DNA of 64,000 bases from Falsochrobactrum tianjinense (GCF_019100495.1 NZ_JAHRVA010000002.1:261959-325958), one strand, 5' to 3'. Shown: positions 8,621-18,302, counted from the stretch's first letter. The notes: a model not told the origin generated them from the letters alone. A program made the numbers and translations.

Positions 8621-9121
8621 ATGCTCGATCTCATCATAAATGGAATTCTGATTGGGGCAGGCGCGACCATCGTCATGGACGTCTGGGCGCTCATTCTTGC
8701 GCAATTACCGGGGCAGGCGGCTCCCAATTGGGGCCCGGTCGGACGCTGGTTCTGGCATCTGCGCGATGGGCAGGTATTTCACGAGGATATTGCCGAATCC
8801 GAACCCTACAAATATGAAGTCGCGCTGGGCTGGATCGGCCATTATGTCGTCGGCATTGTTTATGGCATCGTCTTTGCTCTGTATGGCGGCGCGGAATGGT
8901 TCGCGAATCCAAGCTTTTTGCCCGCGTGGATATTCGGCATACTGACGGTCGCGGCTGGTTGGTTTTTGCTGCAACCGGGACTGGGAATCGGCTGGGCCGC
9001 ATCGCGTCTGCCTCATGCCCGGCGCGTGCGTGTTCTCAATCTGGTTGCACATACATTTTTCGCATTGGGCATGTATGCAACCGCGCTTCTTATTAAAACC
9101 CCAATAGATTCAATAAATTAA
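8621..9121 (+). CDS. DUF2938 family membrane protein
   Basis: 166 residues from ATG 8621, preceded by AAGGACG at about 6 nt; an upstream ATG at 8564 lacks a ribosome site. Four hydrophobic segments are visible: LIINGILIGAGATIVMDVWA, the WIGHYVVGIVYGIVFALYGG stretch, WIFGILTVAAGWFLLQPGLG, and the C-terminal LVAHTFFALGMYATALL. GRWFWHLRDGQVFHEDIAES between helices 1 and 2 and the WIGHY motif are typical of DUF2938, an inner-membrane family of unknown function. It stands alone between the DUF1127 gene and the purine permease. Confidence 0.75.
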   Translation: MLDLIINGILIGAGATIVMDVWALILAQLPGQAAPNWGPVGRWFWHLRDGQVFHEDIAESEPYKYEVALGWIGHYVVGIVYGIVFALYGGAEWFANPSFLPAWIFGILTVAAGWFLLQPGLGIGWAASRLPHARRVRVLNLVAHTFFALGMYATALLIKTPIDSIN

Positions 9122-9431
9122 AGAATCAATACTATTCATGTCTGCTTGCTTTTTTGAAGGTCTTTCAAAAAATTTACGTGAATGACTGGCTGGCATAATA
9201 GGCACTGGCGGTCCAGATTAAATCGTGTCAATAAATAGGCATTCTTGCGGCAGAACTGTGCTTTTCTGTGCAATGGGTGTATGGGGAACAATTCGTTCGC
9301 GCGTAATGCGCTTGCGATCAACAATACGGCAATCGCTTGAGGCTGCTCCAATCCGGTTTTGTGTCCGGCCATCTCGGCCGCGCAGTTGCGAAGCGGAGAC
9401 CGGATAGCGAATTTTCTGCCCTGGAGGAACT
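9122..9431 (+). other. 310-bp gene-free leader of the purine permease gene
   Basis: No gene is seen. The last 100 bases are GC-rich and contain short complementary stretches (TCCGG repeats around 9352-9366 and near 9410), so a structured 5' leader is possible. I looked for the conserved core of a purine riboswitch and did not recognise it. The left end holds an AT-rich hairpin near 9150 without a T-run. Confidence 0.4.
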
Positions 9432-10727
9432 ATGCTGGAAAAGCTGTTCAAATTACAGGAACACGGCACGTCTGTAAGAACGGAAATAATCGCCGGTCTG
9501 ACGACCTTCCTGACTATGTCTTACATCATCTTCGTCAATCCCGACATTCTGTCCACGACGGGTATGGACCGTAACGCGGTTTTCGTTGCGACCTGTCTTG
9601 CCGCAGCGCTCGGATCGTTCGTGATGGCCTTCGTCGCGAACTGGCCAATCGGCATGGCGCCTGGCATGGGGCTGAACGCCTTCTTTGCCTTCACGGTTGT
9701 CGGCGCCATGGGCTTTTCGTGGCAGCAGGCACTTGGAGCGGTTTTCATCTCCGGCGTCATCTTTCTGATTTTGACCGTGACAGGCATCCGCCGCTGGCTC
9801 GTCGATGGCATTCCTATTTCGCTGCGCAGCGCCATTGCCGCCGGTATTGGTATGTTCCTGGCGCTGATCGGATTGAAGAGCGCGGGCATCGTCGTCGGCA
9901 ATGAGGCGACCCTTGTCGCGCTCGGCGACCTGACTCATGCTGGCACTCTGCTCGCGATAATCGGCTTCTTCATCATTGCCGCTCTCGATGCGCTCAAAAT
10001 ACGCGGCGCGATCCTGATCGGCGTTCTGGTCGTGACGGTCATCTCCATCGTTCTGGGGATCAGCCAGTTCGGCGGCGTCTTCTCTGCACCGCCCAGCCTC
10101 GCACCCACATTGCTGCAACTCGACATCATGGGTGCGCTGCATACCGGCATCATGCACGTCATTCTGGTATTCGTGCTGGTCGAGGTTTTCGATGCAACAG
10201 GCACCCTGATCGGTGTCGCAAAGCGCGGCAAGCTGATCGAGCCGGGCAAGCCCAACCGTCTGGGCCGTGCCCTGTTTGCCGACAGCACTGCGATCCTCGG
10301 CGGCTCGCTTCTGGGTACATCATCGACGACCGCCTATGCGGAAAGTGCGTCCGGCGTGCAAGCAGGCGGGCGCACGGGCCTGACGGCACTTGTCGTCGCC
10401 GTGATGTTTCTGGCAGCGCTCTTCATTTCGCCGCTGGCTGGTTCCGTACCCGCTTTTGCGACGGCCCCGGCACTGGTCTATGTCGCCTGTCTGATGATGC
10501 GCGAGCTGTCTGAAATCGAATGGGATGAAATCACCGACGCGGCTCCGGCAGCTCTGACGGCTCTGGCAATTCCGCTGACCTATTCGATCGCCAATGGCCT
10601 GGCGTTCGGCTTCATCAGCTATGTCGTATTGAAAACCGTGACCGGCAAGGTGCGCGAAGTGCACCCGGCGACGTGGGTTGTAGCGGCTCTGTTTGTGATC
10701 CGCTTTGCTTTCTTCCCTGAAGGGTAA
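9432..10727 (+). CDS. NCS2 family purine (adenine/guanine/hypoxanthine) permease, AzgA-like
   Basis: 431 residues starting MLEKLFKLQEHGTSVRTEII, the characteristic AzgA/PbuG opening, followed by GLTTFLTMSYIIFVNPDILS. Later landmarks are MAPGMGLNAFFAFTVVG, FVLVEVFDATGTLIGVAKR and LGTSSTTAYAESASGVQAGG, all typical of proton-coupled purine importers of this branch, with about 12-14 membrane helices. CTGGAGGAAC gives a clear ribosome site. It would supply purine bases to salvage; an adenine deaminase lies 15 kb downstream, but there is no operon link. The length is normal, and a strong bidirectional terminator follows. Confidence 0.92.
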   Translation: MLEKLFKLQEHGTSVRTEIIAGLTTFLTMSYIIFVNPDILSTTGMDRNAVFVATCLAAALGSFVMAFVANWPIGMAPGMGLNAFFAFTVVGAMGFSWQQALGAVFISGVIFLILTVTGIRRWLVDGIPISLRSAIAAGIGMFLALIGLKSAGIVVGNEATLVALGDLTHAGTLLAIIGFFIIAALDALKIRGAILIGVLVVTVISIVLGISQFGGVFSAPPSLAPTLLQLDIMGALHTGIMHVILVFVLVEVFDATGTLIGVAKRGKLIEPGKPNRLGRALFADSTAILGGSLLGTSSTTAYAESASGVQAGGRTGLTALVVAVMFLAALFISPLAGSVPAFATAPALVYVACLMMRELSEIEWDEITDAAPAALTALAIPLTYSIANGLAFGFISYVVLKTVTGKVREVHPATWVVAALFVIRFAFFPEG

Positions 10728-10750
10728 AGCAGGAGACAATGCTGAGTATC

Positions 10751-10796
10751 AAAACAAAATACCGCATATCCTTGAGGGATATGCGGTATTGTTTTA
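10751..10796. terminator. Bidirectional terminator between two convergent genes
   Basis: AATACCGCATATCC and GGATATGCGGTATT form a perfect 14-bp stem with a 5-nt loop, flanked by AAAAC on one side and GTTTT on the other. It serves both the purine permease and the FAH-family gene that ends at 10820. Confidence 0.92.
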
Positions 10797-10819
10797 ATCT
10801 ATCTCTTTAATCTACTGAC

Positions 10820-11989
10820 TTAGATATTATCGAGCAGATTACGCTTTTGCAGATTCTGGATCAGCGCGCGGATGCCAAAGGTCCATTCTGGACATTTATC
10901 AGTGCGCTCCACCCAGTTGATAAGACTTCCGAGTTTCGGGGTCGAGATTTCCACCCGATCGCCGATTTCATGAGTAAAGCCCTGTCCTGCGCCACGGCGA
11001 TCCTTGACCGGGGCGAACATGGTTCCGAGGAAGAGAACGGCACCATCGGGATATTGATGATTGCGGTTCATCATCTGGCCTGCCAGATCTTCCGGGTCGC
11101 GGCTGATTGCTTCCATCGGACTTTCACCGGTCATCTCGAAACCGTCTTCACCCTGAACCTTCAGCGAAAGCTTGAGCTTGCGCAAAACATCCATGGTGAA
11201 ATCGCCATCGAACAGGCGGATGAACGGCCCAACTGCGCAGGAGGCATTATTGTCCTTTGCCTTGCCGAGCAGCAATGCAGAACGGCCTTCGACGTCACGC
11301 AAATTGACGTCATTGCCAAGCGTCGCGCCGACGATACGGCCGTCCGAGGCCACGGCCAGAACGACTTCCGGTTCCGGATTGTTCCACTCGGAAATCGGCA
11401 GAATACCTACCGTTGCTCCACAACCGACAGCCGACATGGGCTGCGATTTCGTGAAAATTTCGGCATCAGGCCCGATACCGACTTCCAGATATTGCGACCA
11501 GAGGTCCATTTCCTGCAACAGGGTCTTGACCTGAGCAGCCTTCTCGGAACCTGCCACGACGCCGCGCAGATTATCACCGATGACGGGAGCCAGACGCTCG
11601 CGAATTTCACGAGCGCGGGTGGGGTCGCCCTTGGCCTGTTCCTCGATGACGCGTTCCAGCATACTGTCGGCGAACGTTACACCTGCCGCCTTGATCGCCT
11701 GAAGATCGACGGGGGCGAGCAATTCGCCTTTCTCGCCGGACAGGAAATCATCCAGCTTGCCCAGATCGTTGAAACGGCTCGTGTCTTTCAGTTCGCCCAC
11801 GAGGGTTTTACGCTCCAGCAGGCCGGAGGCAGTCGCCGACAGGCTGGAAAGGTCATGCACACGGCCATTCGACACAAGGACGGGGCAGGGGCCATTCTCG
11901 GCTTTGGACCAGACGCGCCCGATCAGCAGCGCCGAAGAACTGTCTTCAGGCAGGATCAGGGTCGAGCTCAAAACAGGCTTGTCTTGCAC
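10820..11989 (-). CDS. Fumarylacetoacetate hydrolase family protein (sugar-acid hydrolase/dehydratase)
   Basis: 389 residues from GTG 11989, chosen because GGGAGA stands 8 nt upstream; longer in-frame starts up to 12088 lack a site. The C-terminal FAH fold is evident: WSQYLEVGIGPDAEIFTKSQ, the acidic metal-site region EWNNPEPEVVLAV, GRIVGATLGNDVNLRDVEGR, and GAVLFLGTMFAPVKDRRGAG then FTHEIGDRVEIS. Relatives of this length act on 2-keto-3-deoxy sugar acids (dehydration or C-C hydrolysis) in pentonate and hexonate pathways. The divergent FCD-type GntR regulator and gluconokinase beyond it support a sugar-acid role, but the exact reaction is not determinable. No partner dehydrogenase is adjacent. 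Confidence 0.75.
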   Translation of the reverse strand: MQDKPVLSSTLILPEDSSSALLIGRVWSKAENGPCPVLVSNGRVHDLSSLSATASGLLERKTLVGELKDTSRFNDLGKLDDFLSGEKGELLAPVDLQAIKAAGVTFADSMLERVIEEQAKGDPTRAREIRERLAPVIGDNLRGVVAGSEKAAQVKTLLQEMDLWSQYLEVGIGPDAEIFTKSQPMSAVGCGATVGILPISEWNNPEPEVVLAVASDGRIVGATLGNDVNLRDVEGRSALLLGKAKDNNASCAVGPFIRLFDGDFTMDVLRKLKLSLKVQGEDGFEMTGESPMEAISRDPEDLAGQMMNRNHQYPDGAVLFLGTMFAPVKDRRGAGQGFTHEIGDRVEISTPKLGSLINWVERTDKCPEWTFGIRALIQNLQKRNLLDNI

Positions 11990-12128
11990 GGATATATCTC
12001 CCGGTTTGGTTATTAAAGCGAAGGGGTTTCTCGATGTGAAGGACTCATGGCTTCTCCCACCTTTTTGGCCCGATAACGGTTCACACATTCGGGCCGATGC
12101 ATAAGCCTTCCAAAAACCATTTGTAAGG

Positions 12129-12139
12129 TTGTCTGATAA
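12129..12139. promoter_or_regulatory. Candidate GntR/FadR-type operator
   Basis: TTGTCTGATAA is a near-palindrome (TTGTC/GATAA, one mismatch) of the T-TGTCTGACA-A type bound by FCD-family GntR regulators. It sits between the divergent FAH and GntR genes. A second dyad, GGAAACCGTTTTC, lies about 20 bp to its right (around 12157-12169). The assignment rests on position and motif resemblance only. Confidence 0.4.
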
Positions 12140-12260
12140 CTATATATTCAGCGCTTGGAAACCGTTTTCTGTGTGAAGCGGCAATATTGGGTCGAAAAAG
12201 GCGGACTGGGGAATAAACCCATCCACGAGACACGGAGTGAGTCACGTGAGAAAGGCTGGC

Positions 12261-12968
12261 ATGTTTGTCGAAATCAAGCGCAATAAGCAACTTCCAGCCC
12301 GTATCGCGACACAGATCCTGCATGAGATAAACGAAGGTAACTGGCAGCCGGGCCATAAATTGCCCACCGAGCATAGTCTGGCGCAGAGTTTCGGCGTCAG
12401 CCGTTCGGTGATCCGCGAGGCTATCGCGCAATTGCGCAATGAAGGACTGATCGAAACCCGACAGGGTGTCGGTGCCTTCGTGACTGAGCCGGACCGGCGG
12501 CAAGCCATCCGCATAGAACCGGAAACGCTGGCTGACCTTGACCATTTCCGCAGCCTGTTCCAGTTACGCATGGCGCTTGAAATCGAAGCGGCAGGGCTTG
12601 CAGCCGTGCATTACGAGGCGGAAGACCTGCACAAGCTGGACGAGACGCTTGCGCAGATGAGTGGAGCGCAGAAATGGACCGATGAGGGCATTGTGGCTGA
12701 TCTTGCCTTTCATCGCGCTATCGCAGCCGCAACCCACAACGAATATTTCTCGCTGGTGCTCGGTTTCATCACCGAGCGTATCAATCAAGCGATCAGGGCA
12801 GCGCGTGCGCGTGCAGTTCTGGAAGAGATCGTTGATATTACCATTGCCGAGCACGAACGTATTCGCGATGCGATCGCCATGCGCGATCCGCTACAGGCGC
12901 GTGCCCTGATGCGCCACCATATTGTGGAAGCCGCAGGCCGGGTCAATCTCACGCTGGAAACATTCTGA
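12261..12968 (+). CDS. GntR family (FadR/FCD subfamily) transcriptional regulator
   Basis: 235 residues from ATG 12261 (AAAGG at 6 nt); GTG 12246 or 12237 are alternatives. Residues ~8-75 are the GntR winged helix (QLPARIATQILHEINEGNW, LPTEHSLAQSFGVSRSVIRE, EGLIETRQGVGAFV). Residues ~90-225 are the FCD effector domain with its metal-site pattern: RMALEIEAAGLAA, DLAFHRAIAAATHN, EHERIRDAIAMRDP and the final MRHHI. Such regulators sense sugar acids or other carboxylates and usually repress a divergent or downstream operon. Here the likely targets are the divergent FAH-family gene and the gluconokinase 88 bases downstream. Confidence 0.88.
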   Translation: MFVEIKRNKQLPARIATQILHEINEGNWQPGHKLPTEHSLAQSFGVSRSVIREAIAQLRNEGLIETRQGVGAFVTEPDRRQAIRIEPETLADLDHFRSLFQLRMALEIEAAGLAAVHYEAEDLHKLDETLAQMSGAQKWTDEGIVADLAFHRAIAAATHNEYFSLVLGFITERINQAIRAARARAVLEEIVDITIAEHERIRDAIAMRDPLQARALMRHHIVEAAGRVNLTLETF

Positions 12969-13056
12969 CTACAGCGCCGTGTGGTTTTTCTGTCTTGTTA
13001 ATAGCCGGAATTTGCCTATTGATGCCGCGACAAAGCGAGAGCGTGTGAGGATATCG

Positions 13057-13557
13057 ATGTTGCGTATGATAGTGATGGGCGTTTCCGGTTCCGGAAAATC
13101 AACCGTGGGCGAGAAGTTGGCCGAAGCCCTTGAACTGCCTTTTCTGGAAGGCGATTCACTGCACCCCAAAGCAAATGTCGACAAGATGTCCTCGGGCATT
13201 CCCTTGCAGGACGAAGACCGCTGGCCATGGCTGGATAAGATCGGCGAGCGTTTGACATCGGCAGAAAACGGCATCATCATTTCCTGCTCTGCGCTCAAAA
13301 AAAGCTATCGCGATCATCTGCGCGCGGCTTCCAGAGAAGCGCTTATATTCATCTTCCTTGATGGTAGCTTTGAGGTGCTGCACGAGCATATGGGACACCG
13401 CACCGGCCATTTCATGCCGGTTTCGATGCTGGAAAGCCAGCTTGCGACTTTGGAAAGCCCGGTCGGCGAGCCGCTCGTTTTCCGGGCTGATGTGGCCGAC
13501 CCGATCATGGCCATTGTTTCTCAAAGCCTTGAGTGGATTCGTTCCATCCGAAAATAA
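13057..13557 (+). CDS. gntK: Gluconokinase
   Basis: 166 residues. The P-loop GVSGSGKST (residues ~8-16) is followed by FLEGDSLHPKANVDKMSSGI, the gluconate-site signature of the GntK family, then PLQDEDRWPWLDKIGERL and SCSALKKSYRDHLR. The enzyme phosphorylates D-gluconate to 6-phosphogluconate with ATP, feeding the Entner-Doudoroff or pentose phosphate route. ATG 13057 is preceded by GAGG at about 6 nt. It lies downstream of the GntR regulator in the same direction. It stops only 8 bases from the convergent SLC13 gene with no clear terminator between. No gluconate permease is adjacent, though the SLC13 protein could carry organic acids. Confidence 0.92.
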   Translation: MLRMIVMGVSGSGKSTVGEKLAEALELPFLEGDSLHPKANVDKMSSGIPLQDEDRWPWLDKIGERLTSAENGIIISCSALKKSYRDHLRAASREALIFIFLDGSFEVLHEHMGHRTGHFMPVSMLESQLATLESPVGEPLVFRADVADPIMAIVSQSLEWIRSIRK

Positions 13558-13565
13558 ATTCGGCC

Positions 13566-15338
13566 CTACTGTAGCGGCCAGAAATACATCAGCGTAGGAA
13601 CAGCAACCAGGGCGATAAGAATTGAAAGCGGCAGGCCCAGACGCGGATAATCACTGAATTTGTATCCGCCCGGCCCCATAACCAATGTATTGCACTGATG
13701 GCCTATGGGGGTGAGAAAATCGCAGCCTGCACCAATCGCGACCGCCATCAGGAAAGCCTCCGGCTTGAAACTAAGTCCGGATGCGAAGCTGGTCGCAATC
13801 GGGGCCATAACCAGCACGGTGGCGGCGTTATTGAGAAATGGCGTAACGATCATTGCGGTCACGAGAATAAGCGCCAAAGCCCCTGCAGACGGCAATTGAT
13901 GGCCAATACTGGCCAGTCCTTCCGCAATCAGATCCGTGCCGCCTGTGGTCCGCAAGGCATCAGAGACAGGAATGAGAGCGGCGAGCATGACCAGAATCGG
14001 GCCATCGATTTCGTCATAGACCTCGTTGAGAGGAATGACCTTGAATACGAGCATGGCCACGGCTGCGGCAAAGAATGCGATTGCCACTGGAACAATGCTG
14101 GAAGCGGTCGCAGCAACAGCAGCAATCAGGATTGCCAACGGAATTAACCCGCGTCTTACGCTGCCAAGCATCAGCTTGCGGCGAGCAAGTGGCAGCAGCT
14201 CGAATTCGGGAAGGTAGTTCGAAAGCTTGGCTTGCCGTCCCTGCAACACGATCACATCACCAAACCGCAAGACCACTTCGCTAGGCCGTTCGGTAATGCG
14301 CTCTCCGGGGCGGCTTACGGCCAGAAGATTGACATCATAACGGGCATAAAGCTCAAGCTTTTGCGCCGTCAGGCCGACGAGTCGCGAGTTTTTTCCGATC
14401 ACGGCCTCCACGACTTCTATATCTGTCGAGCCGCTCGTATCCGAAGGATTACGATTCTCATTCAGCGTCAGCTTTCCTGAGCTAACGACAAGATCAAGCG
14501 CTTTGGGGTCGCCTTCAAGCAGCACCACGTCGCCCTCCGAAAGCACTGTATCGGGAAGGGGCGTCATGCGCTGTTTCTTGCGGATGATCGCCGTCACCAT
14601 CGCTTCACCCTCGGCGGGCTTGATAAGATCGGTGACACGCTTTCCGATGAGCGACGAACCTTTGGGGACACGGGCTTCAGAAGCATAGTTCTTGATCTTG
14701 ATCGCATCGTTCAGCGATACGTTTCCCCGGCTGCGCTGCGGCACGAGCCAGTAAAACAGAACCAGATAAATCAGACCAACAACAGATAAGACAGCAGCCA
14801 CTGGCGTGAAATCGAACATGGTGAAAGGTTCTCCCACCATTTCGCCGCGAATACGTGAAACAACTATATTGGGCGAGGTCCCCACTTGGGTCATCAACCC
14901 GCCTAACAGCGCGCCGAAGGCCATCGGCATCAGGAAAGTTGACGGCGAAACATTGGAACGGCGCGCAAACTGGAAGGCGACCGGTATCATGATCGCCAAT
15001 GCGCCGACATTTTTCACGAAGGCAGAGAGAACGGTGACGATTGCGACAAGCACTGCAAGCTGTAACCGGACACTGTTGATTTCCGGCAGAAAGCGCTGCA
15101 CCGCTTCCTGCATCAGGCCCGAGCGGGCGACACCTGCGCTGACGACGAGCGCGCTCCCCACAATAATGACGATATCGTCGCTGAAGCCCGTGAAAGCCTG
15201 ATCGAAAGGTACGACGCCCACCGCAACGGCGAGAAGGAGCGCGCAAAGTGCGACCACGTCATAGCGAAACCTGCCCCAGATAAACGCCCCCATCATGAGA
15301 ATGATTACCGCAAAGGACAATATCTGCTGATGGGTCAT
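13566..15338 (-). CDS. SLC13/DASS family permease with two TrkA-C (RCK_C) domains
   Basis: 590 residues. The N-terminal half opens MTHQQILSFAVIILMMGAFI and carries the first membrane bundle with FVKNVGALAIMIPVA and GGLMTQVGTSPNIVV. Residues ~205-390 contain two cytoplasmic TrkA-C domains (VPKGSSLIGKRVTDLIKP, LSEGDVVLLEGDPKAL; then GKNSRLVGLTAQKLELYARY, LRFGDVIVLQGR). The C-terminal bundle has VTPFLNNAATVLVMAPIA and CDFLTPIGHQCNTLVMG. This is the SLC13 architecture for sodium-coupled anion uptake (dicarboxylate or sulfate); the substrate is unknown. The start has a weak ribosome site. The length is typical for the two-RCK_C form. Confidence 0.88.
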   Translation of the reverse strand: MTHQQILSFAVIILMMGAFIWGRFRYDVVALCALLLAVAVGVVPFDQAFTGFSDDIVIIVGSALVVSAGVARSGLMQEAVQRFLPEINSVRLQLAVLVAIVTVLSAFVKNVGALAIMIPVAFQFARRSNVSPSTFLMPMAFGALLGGLMTQVGTSPNIVVSRIRGEMVGEPFTMFDFTPVAAVLSVVGLIYLVLFYWLVPQRSRGNVSLNDAIKIKNYASEARVPKGSSLIGKRVTDLIKPAEGEAMVTAIIRKKQRMTPLPDTVLSEGDVVLLEGDPKALDLVVSSGKLTLNENRNPSDTSGSTDIEVVEAVIGKNSRLVGLTAQKLELYARYDVNLLAVSRPGERITERPSEVVLRFGDVIVLQGRQAKLSNYLPEFELLPLARRKLMLGSVRRGLIPLAILIAAVAATASSIVPVAIAFFAAAVAMLVFKVIPLNEVYDEIDGPILVMLAALIPVSDALRTTGGTDLIAEGLASIGHQLPSAGALALILVTAMIVTPFLNNAATVLVMAPIATSFASGLSFKPEAFLMAVAIGAGCDFLTPIGHQCNTLVMGPGGYKFSDYPRLGLPLSILIALVAVPTLMYFWPLQ

Positions 15339-15469
15339 GAAACGCGGGTTCCCCAGAAGAGAAATTATGGAGAGAATTATTCCACGTTTGTGTAGCGCAT
15401 AAACTTTAAAACGGAAAACGTTTATTCAAGCGCATATCCATATGCCGCACAGGGCAGAAGGGGAAGGGC

Positions 15470-15497
15470 GCTTTGCGTCCGCTGCAAGACGCAAAGC
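15470..15497 (-). terminator. Hairpin after ugpC, probable terminator of the ugp operon
   Basis: GCTTTGCGTC (15470-15479) and GACGCAAAGC (15488-15497) pair perfectly around an 8-nt loop, 10 bases past the ugpC stop. On the minus strand it is followed by a C/T-rich tail rather than a pure T-run, so termination may be partial. Confidence 0.6.
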
Positions 15498-15506
15498 TTT
15501 CTGAAA

Positions 15507-16562
15507 TCAATCGATAGCGCGCCGTCCGTTCGCATCGAAAATATGAATATTGCGCGCCGATGCACCGATTCTAACCACCTCATCGACAGTGTGACCGGAA
15601 CGGCCCGCAATACGAAAGATCAATGGTTTGCCATCAGGCAATGCGCTGTGAATATAGCTCTCCGCCCCGATAAGCTCGATAGCGTCGATCCGGGCCTTCG
15701 CATTAAAGCCGTCTGCGGCAGGATCGCCTTCTTCAAGAATGTGAATATCTTCCGGGCGTATGCCAAGGGTAAATTTATCCGTAGGCAGCGTGACCGCTTC
15801 CCCTGGCTGCCAAGTTATAGATTCGCTGCGTTCAAACAAGTTCATCGAAGGCGAGCCGATGAAAGTTGCGACGAAAGTCGTGGCCGGTTTTTCATAGAGC
15901 TCTATCGGCGTTCCGACCTGTTCGATATTGCCTGCATTGAGCACTACCAGTCGGTCCGCCATGGTCATGGCTTCCATCTGGTCGTGGGTTACATAAACGC
16001 TCGTCGTGTCCAGCGATCGTTGCAGGCGTTTGATTTCGACACGCATCTGCACTCGCAATTTAGCGTCGAGATTGGAAAGGGGCTCGTCGAAAAGGAAAAC
16101 CGCAGGTTCGCGCACGATGGCGCGCCCCATCGCAACGCGCTGCCGCTGTCCGCCGGACAATTGCCGAGGCTTGCGTTCCAGAAACTGCTCTATTTCAAGC
16201 GCAGTTGCTGCCTTTGTAATGCGGCGCTCGATTTCGTCTTTCGGTGTTCTGCGGTTTTTCAGCCCATAGGCGAGATTGTCGCGAACGGACATATGCGGAT
16301 AAAGTGCGTAATTCTGGAAAACCATGGCGATGTCGCGCTGAGCCGGTTCCACATCGTTTACGATGCGCTCGCCAATGGCGATCGTACCCCCGCTGATACC
16401 TTCAAGCCCCGCGATCATGCGTAGAAGCGTGGACTTGCCGCAACCGGAAGGGCCGACAAGGACGACGAATTCACCGTCCTGAATTTCCAGAGAAACGCCT
16501 TTAATGACGTCAACATTGCCGCCATAGCTCTTGCGGACATTATCAAGAACGATCTTGCTCAT
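15507..16562 (-). CDS. ugpC: sn-Glycerol-3-phosphate ABC transporter ATP-binding protein
   Basis: 351 residues, MalK/UgpC type. The nucleotide-binding domain shows Walker [10 protein letters not shown] (~37-45), Q-loop [13 protein letters not shown], signature [13 protein letters not shown] and Walker [16 protein letters not shown]. The C-terminal ~110 residues are the OB-fold TOBE regulatory domain with [10 protein letters not shown]. Together with UgpA, UgpE and UgpB it energises glycerol-3-phosphate uptake. Its ATG overlaps the last base of the ugpE stop codon, which points to translational coupling. It is the last gene of ugpBAEC, an order found in other bacteria too. Confidence 0.95.
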   Translation of the reverse strand: MSKIVLDNVRKSYGGNVDVIKGVSLEIQDGEFVVLVGPSGCGKSTLLRMIAGLEGISGGTIAIGERIVNDVEPAQRDIAMVFQNYALYPHMSVRDNLAYGLKNRRTPKDEIERRITKAATALEIEQFLERKPRQLSGGQRQRVAMGRAIVREPAVFLFDEPLSNLDAKLRVQMRVEIKRLQRSLDTTSVYVTHDQMEAMTMADRLVVLNAGNIEQVGTPIELYEKPATTFVATFIGSPSMNLFERSESITWQPGEAVTLPTDKFTLGIRPEDIHILEEGDPAADGFNAKARIDAIELIGAESYIHSALPDGKPLIFRIAGRSGHTVDEVVRIGASARNIHIFDANGRRAID

Positions 16563-17410
16563 TATTTTTCCGTTTCAACGAGACCTTTGACGAACCAGCG
16601 CTGCATCAGCACAACTACCAGGATCGGCGGCAGGATGGCCAGAATGGCTGTTACCATGACGTAGTTCCATGGGGTGGATGCATCAGCGAAATCCACCATG
16701 CGGCGCAGGCCGATAATGATAGTGTTCATCTTCGCGTCATTGGTGACGAGCAGCGGCCACAGATATTGGGTCCAGCCATAGATGAAGAGAATGACAAAAA
16801 GTGCTGCGATATTCGTCTTCGACAGCGGCAGCAAAATATCGCGCATGAAGCGCAAGGGACCGGCATTGTCCATGCGCGCCGCCTCGACCAGTTCGCCGGG
16901 AATAGTGAGGAAAAACTGCCGGAATAAAAAGGTAGCTGTGGCGGAAGCGATAAGCGGCAGCGTCAATCCCGCATAGGTGTCGATCATTCCAAGATCGACG
17001 ATAACCTTGTAGGTCGGCAATATGCGCACTTCCACCGGCAGCATAAGCGTCACGAAGATCATCCAGAAGAAGAACATGCGGAAGGGAAAGCGAAAGAAGA
17101 CAATCGCAAATGCTGACATGAAGGAAATGATGATTTTGCCAACCGCAATCACCATGGCCACAACGAAGGAATTCCATAACAGCCGCTCGAGGCTGACGCC
17201 GACAACGCGCTCGACGCCGCCGAAAATTGCCTCATTGTAATTCTCGAGCATGTGCCCGCCAGGCAGCAGCGAGATTGGCGGGCGGAGAATATCGCCCGAA
17301 GTTATGGTCGAAGCGACATAGGTGTAATAAATCGGAAAGGCTACAATTATGACCCCGATAATGAGGACCAGATGGCTGATCAGATTTGAGACTGGACGTT
17401 TTTCGATCAT
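16562..17410 (-). CDS. ugpE: sn-Glycerol-3-phosphate ABC transporter permease
   Basis: 282 residues with six membrane helices. The MalG-type cytoplasmic loop [20 protein letters not shown] (EAA motif) contacts the ATPase. The C-terminus, [16 protein letters not shown], is typical of UgpE. GAGGCGAGC precedes ATG 17410, 10 bases after the ugpA stop. It forms the transmembrane channel with UgpA. The length matches the E. coli protein, with no defects. Confidence 0.95.
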   Translation of the reverse strand: MIEKRPVSNLISHLVLIIGVIIVAFPIYYTYVASTITSGDILRPPISLLPGGHMLENYNEAIFGGVERVVGVSLERLLWNSFVVAMVIAVGKIIISFMSAFAIVFFRFPFRMFFFWMIFVTLMLPVEVRILPTYKVIVDLGMIDTYAGLTLPLIASATATFLFRQFFLTIPGELVEAARMDNAGPLRFMRDILLPLSKTNIAALFVILFIYGWTQYLWPLLVTNDAKMNTIIIGLRRMVDFADASTPWNYVMVTAILAILPPILVVVLMQRWFVKGLVETEK

Positions 17411-17420
17411 GCTCGCCTCA

Positions 17421-18302
17421 TTATGAATAGTGTACCCGCTTCTCGATGAAGCGGAACTGGAATGCGGTCAGGGCAATCACGATAATCATCAGAATGACCG
17501 ACTGGGCAGAAGACGAACCAAGGTTGAGGTTGACGAAACCATCATTATAAACCTTGTAGACCAGAGTTTCGGTCGCTCTGGCTGGACCGCCGCCAGTCAC
17601 TGCATGGATGATGCCGAAAGTGTCGAAGAATGCGTAAACCGTATTGACCACCAGAAGAAAGAATGTCGTCGGCGCAAGCAGCGGAAACACGATGGTCCAG
17701 AAGCGCCGCGCACCGCGTGCGCCATCAATGGCCGCAGCTTCAATCAGAGATTTAGGAATTGCCTGTAAGCCCGCAACAAAAAACAGAAAATTATAGGAAA
17801 TCTGTTTCCATGCAGCTGCAACCACAACCAGTCCCATGGCCTGATTGCCATTGAGCAACGGATCCCAATCAAAACCATTGCGGCGCAGGATATAAGCCAA
17901 TGTACCCATCGCCGGATTGAACATGAACAGCCACAGCATACCCGCGACAGCGGGCGCGACGGCATAGGGCCAGATCAGAAGCGTACGGTAGAAGGTCTTG
18001 CCGCGTATGACCCGGTCGGCAGATGTGGCGAGCAGCAACGCCGCGCCCATGGCAAGAAGCGCGGTCAAAAGATTGAAGACAATCGTTATCTTGATGGAAT
18101 GCATATAGCTGGGGTCGGTCAGCACGGTCGTGAAGTTGGCAAACCCGATAAAGGTGGACTTCAGCCCGAAAGGATCCTCCCGCATGAATGACTGATAGAT
18201 GGCCTGACTTGCCGGCCAGAAAAAGAAAATCACCGTGAGGATGATCTGCGGAGCAAGCAGGAAATAGGGCAATATCTTGTTTGGAAACGTGACTTTCTGC
18301 AC
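17421..18302 (-). CDS. ugpA: sn-Glycerol-3-phosphate ABC transporter permease
   Basis: 293 residues from GTG 18302, selected because GAGGA lies 8 nt upstream and because UgpA proteins open with [19 protein letters not shown] at this point. An upstream ATG at 18326 would add eight residues and run toward the hairpin. Six membrane helices are visible, and the EAA loop is [20 protein letters not shown]. It pairs with UgpE in the inner membrane. It is separated from ugpB by a stem-loop (18328-18355), so its expression is probably lower than that of the binding protein. Confidence 0.93.
   Translation of the reverse strand: MQKVTFPNKILPYFLLAPQIILTVIFFFWPASQAIYQSFMREDPFGLKSTFIGFANFTTVLTDPSYMHSIKITIVFNLLTALLAMGAALLLATSADRVIRGKTFYRTLLIWPYAVAPAVAGMLWLFMFNPAMGTLAYILRRNGFDWDPLLNGNQAMGLVVVAAAWKQISYNFLFFVAGLQAIPKSLIEAAAIDGARGARRFWTIVFPLLAPTTFFLLVVNTVYAFFDTFGIIHAVTGGGPARATETLVYKVYNDGFVNLNLGSSSAQSVILMIIVIALTAFQFRFIEKRVHYS

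Noticed and set aside
9122..9431. Purine riboswitch before the AzgA-like permease
   Set aside because: The conserved three-way-junction core was not recognised, so only a generic leader is reported.
10847..12016. Open frame of 389 codons on the plus strand
   Set aside because: It is antisense to the FAH-family gene, and its product has no domain pattern.
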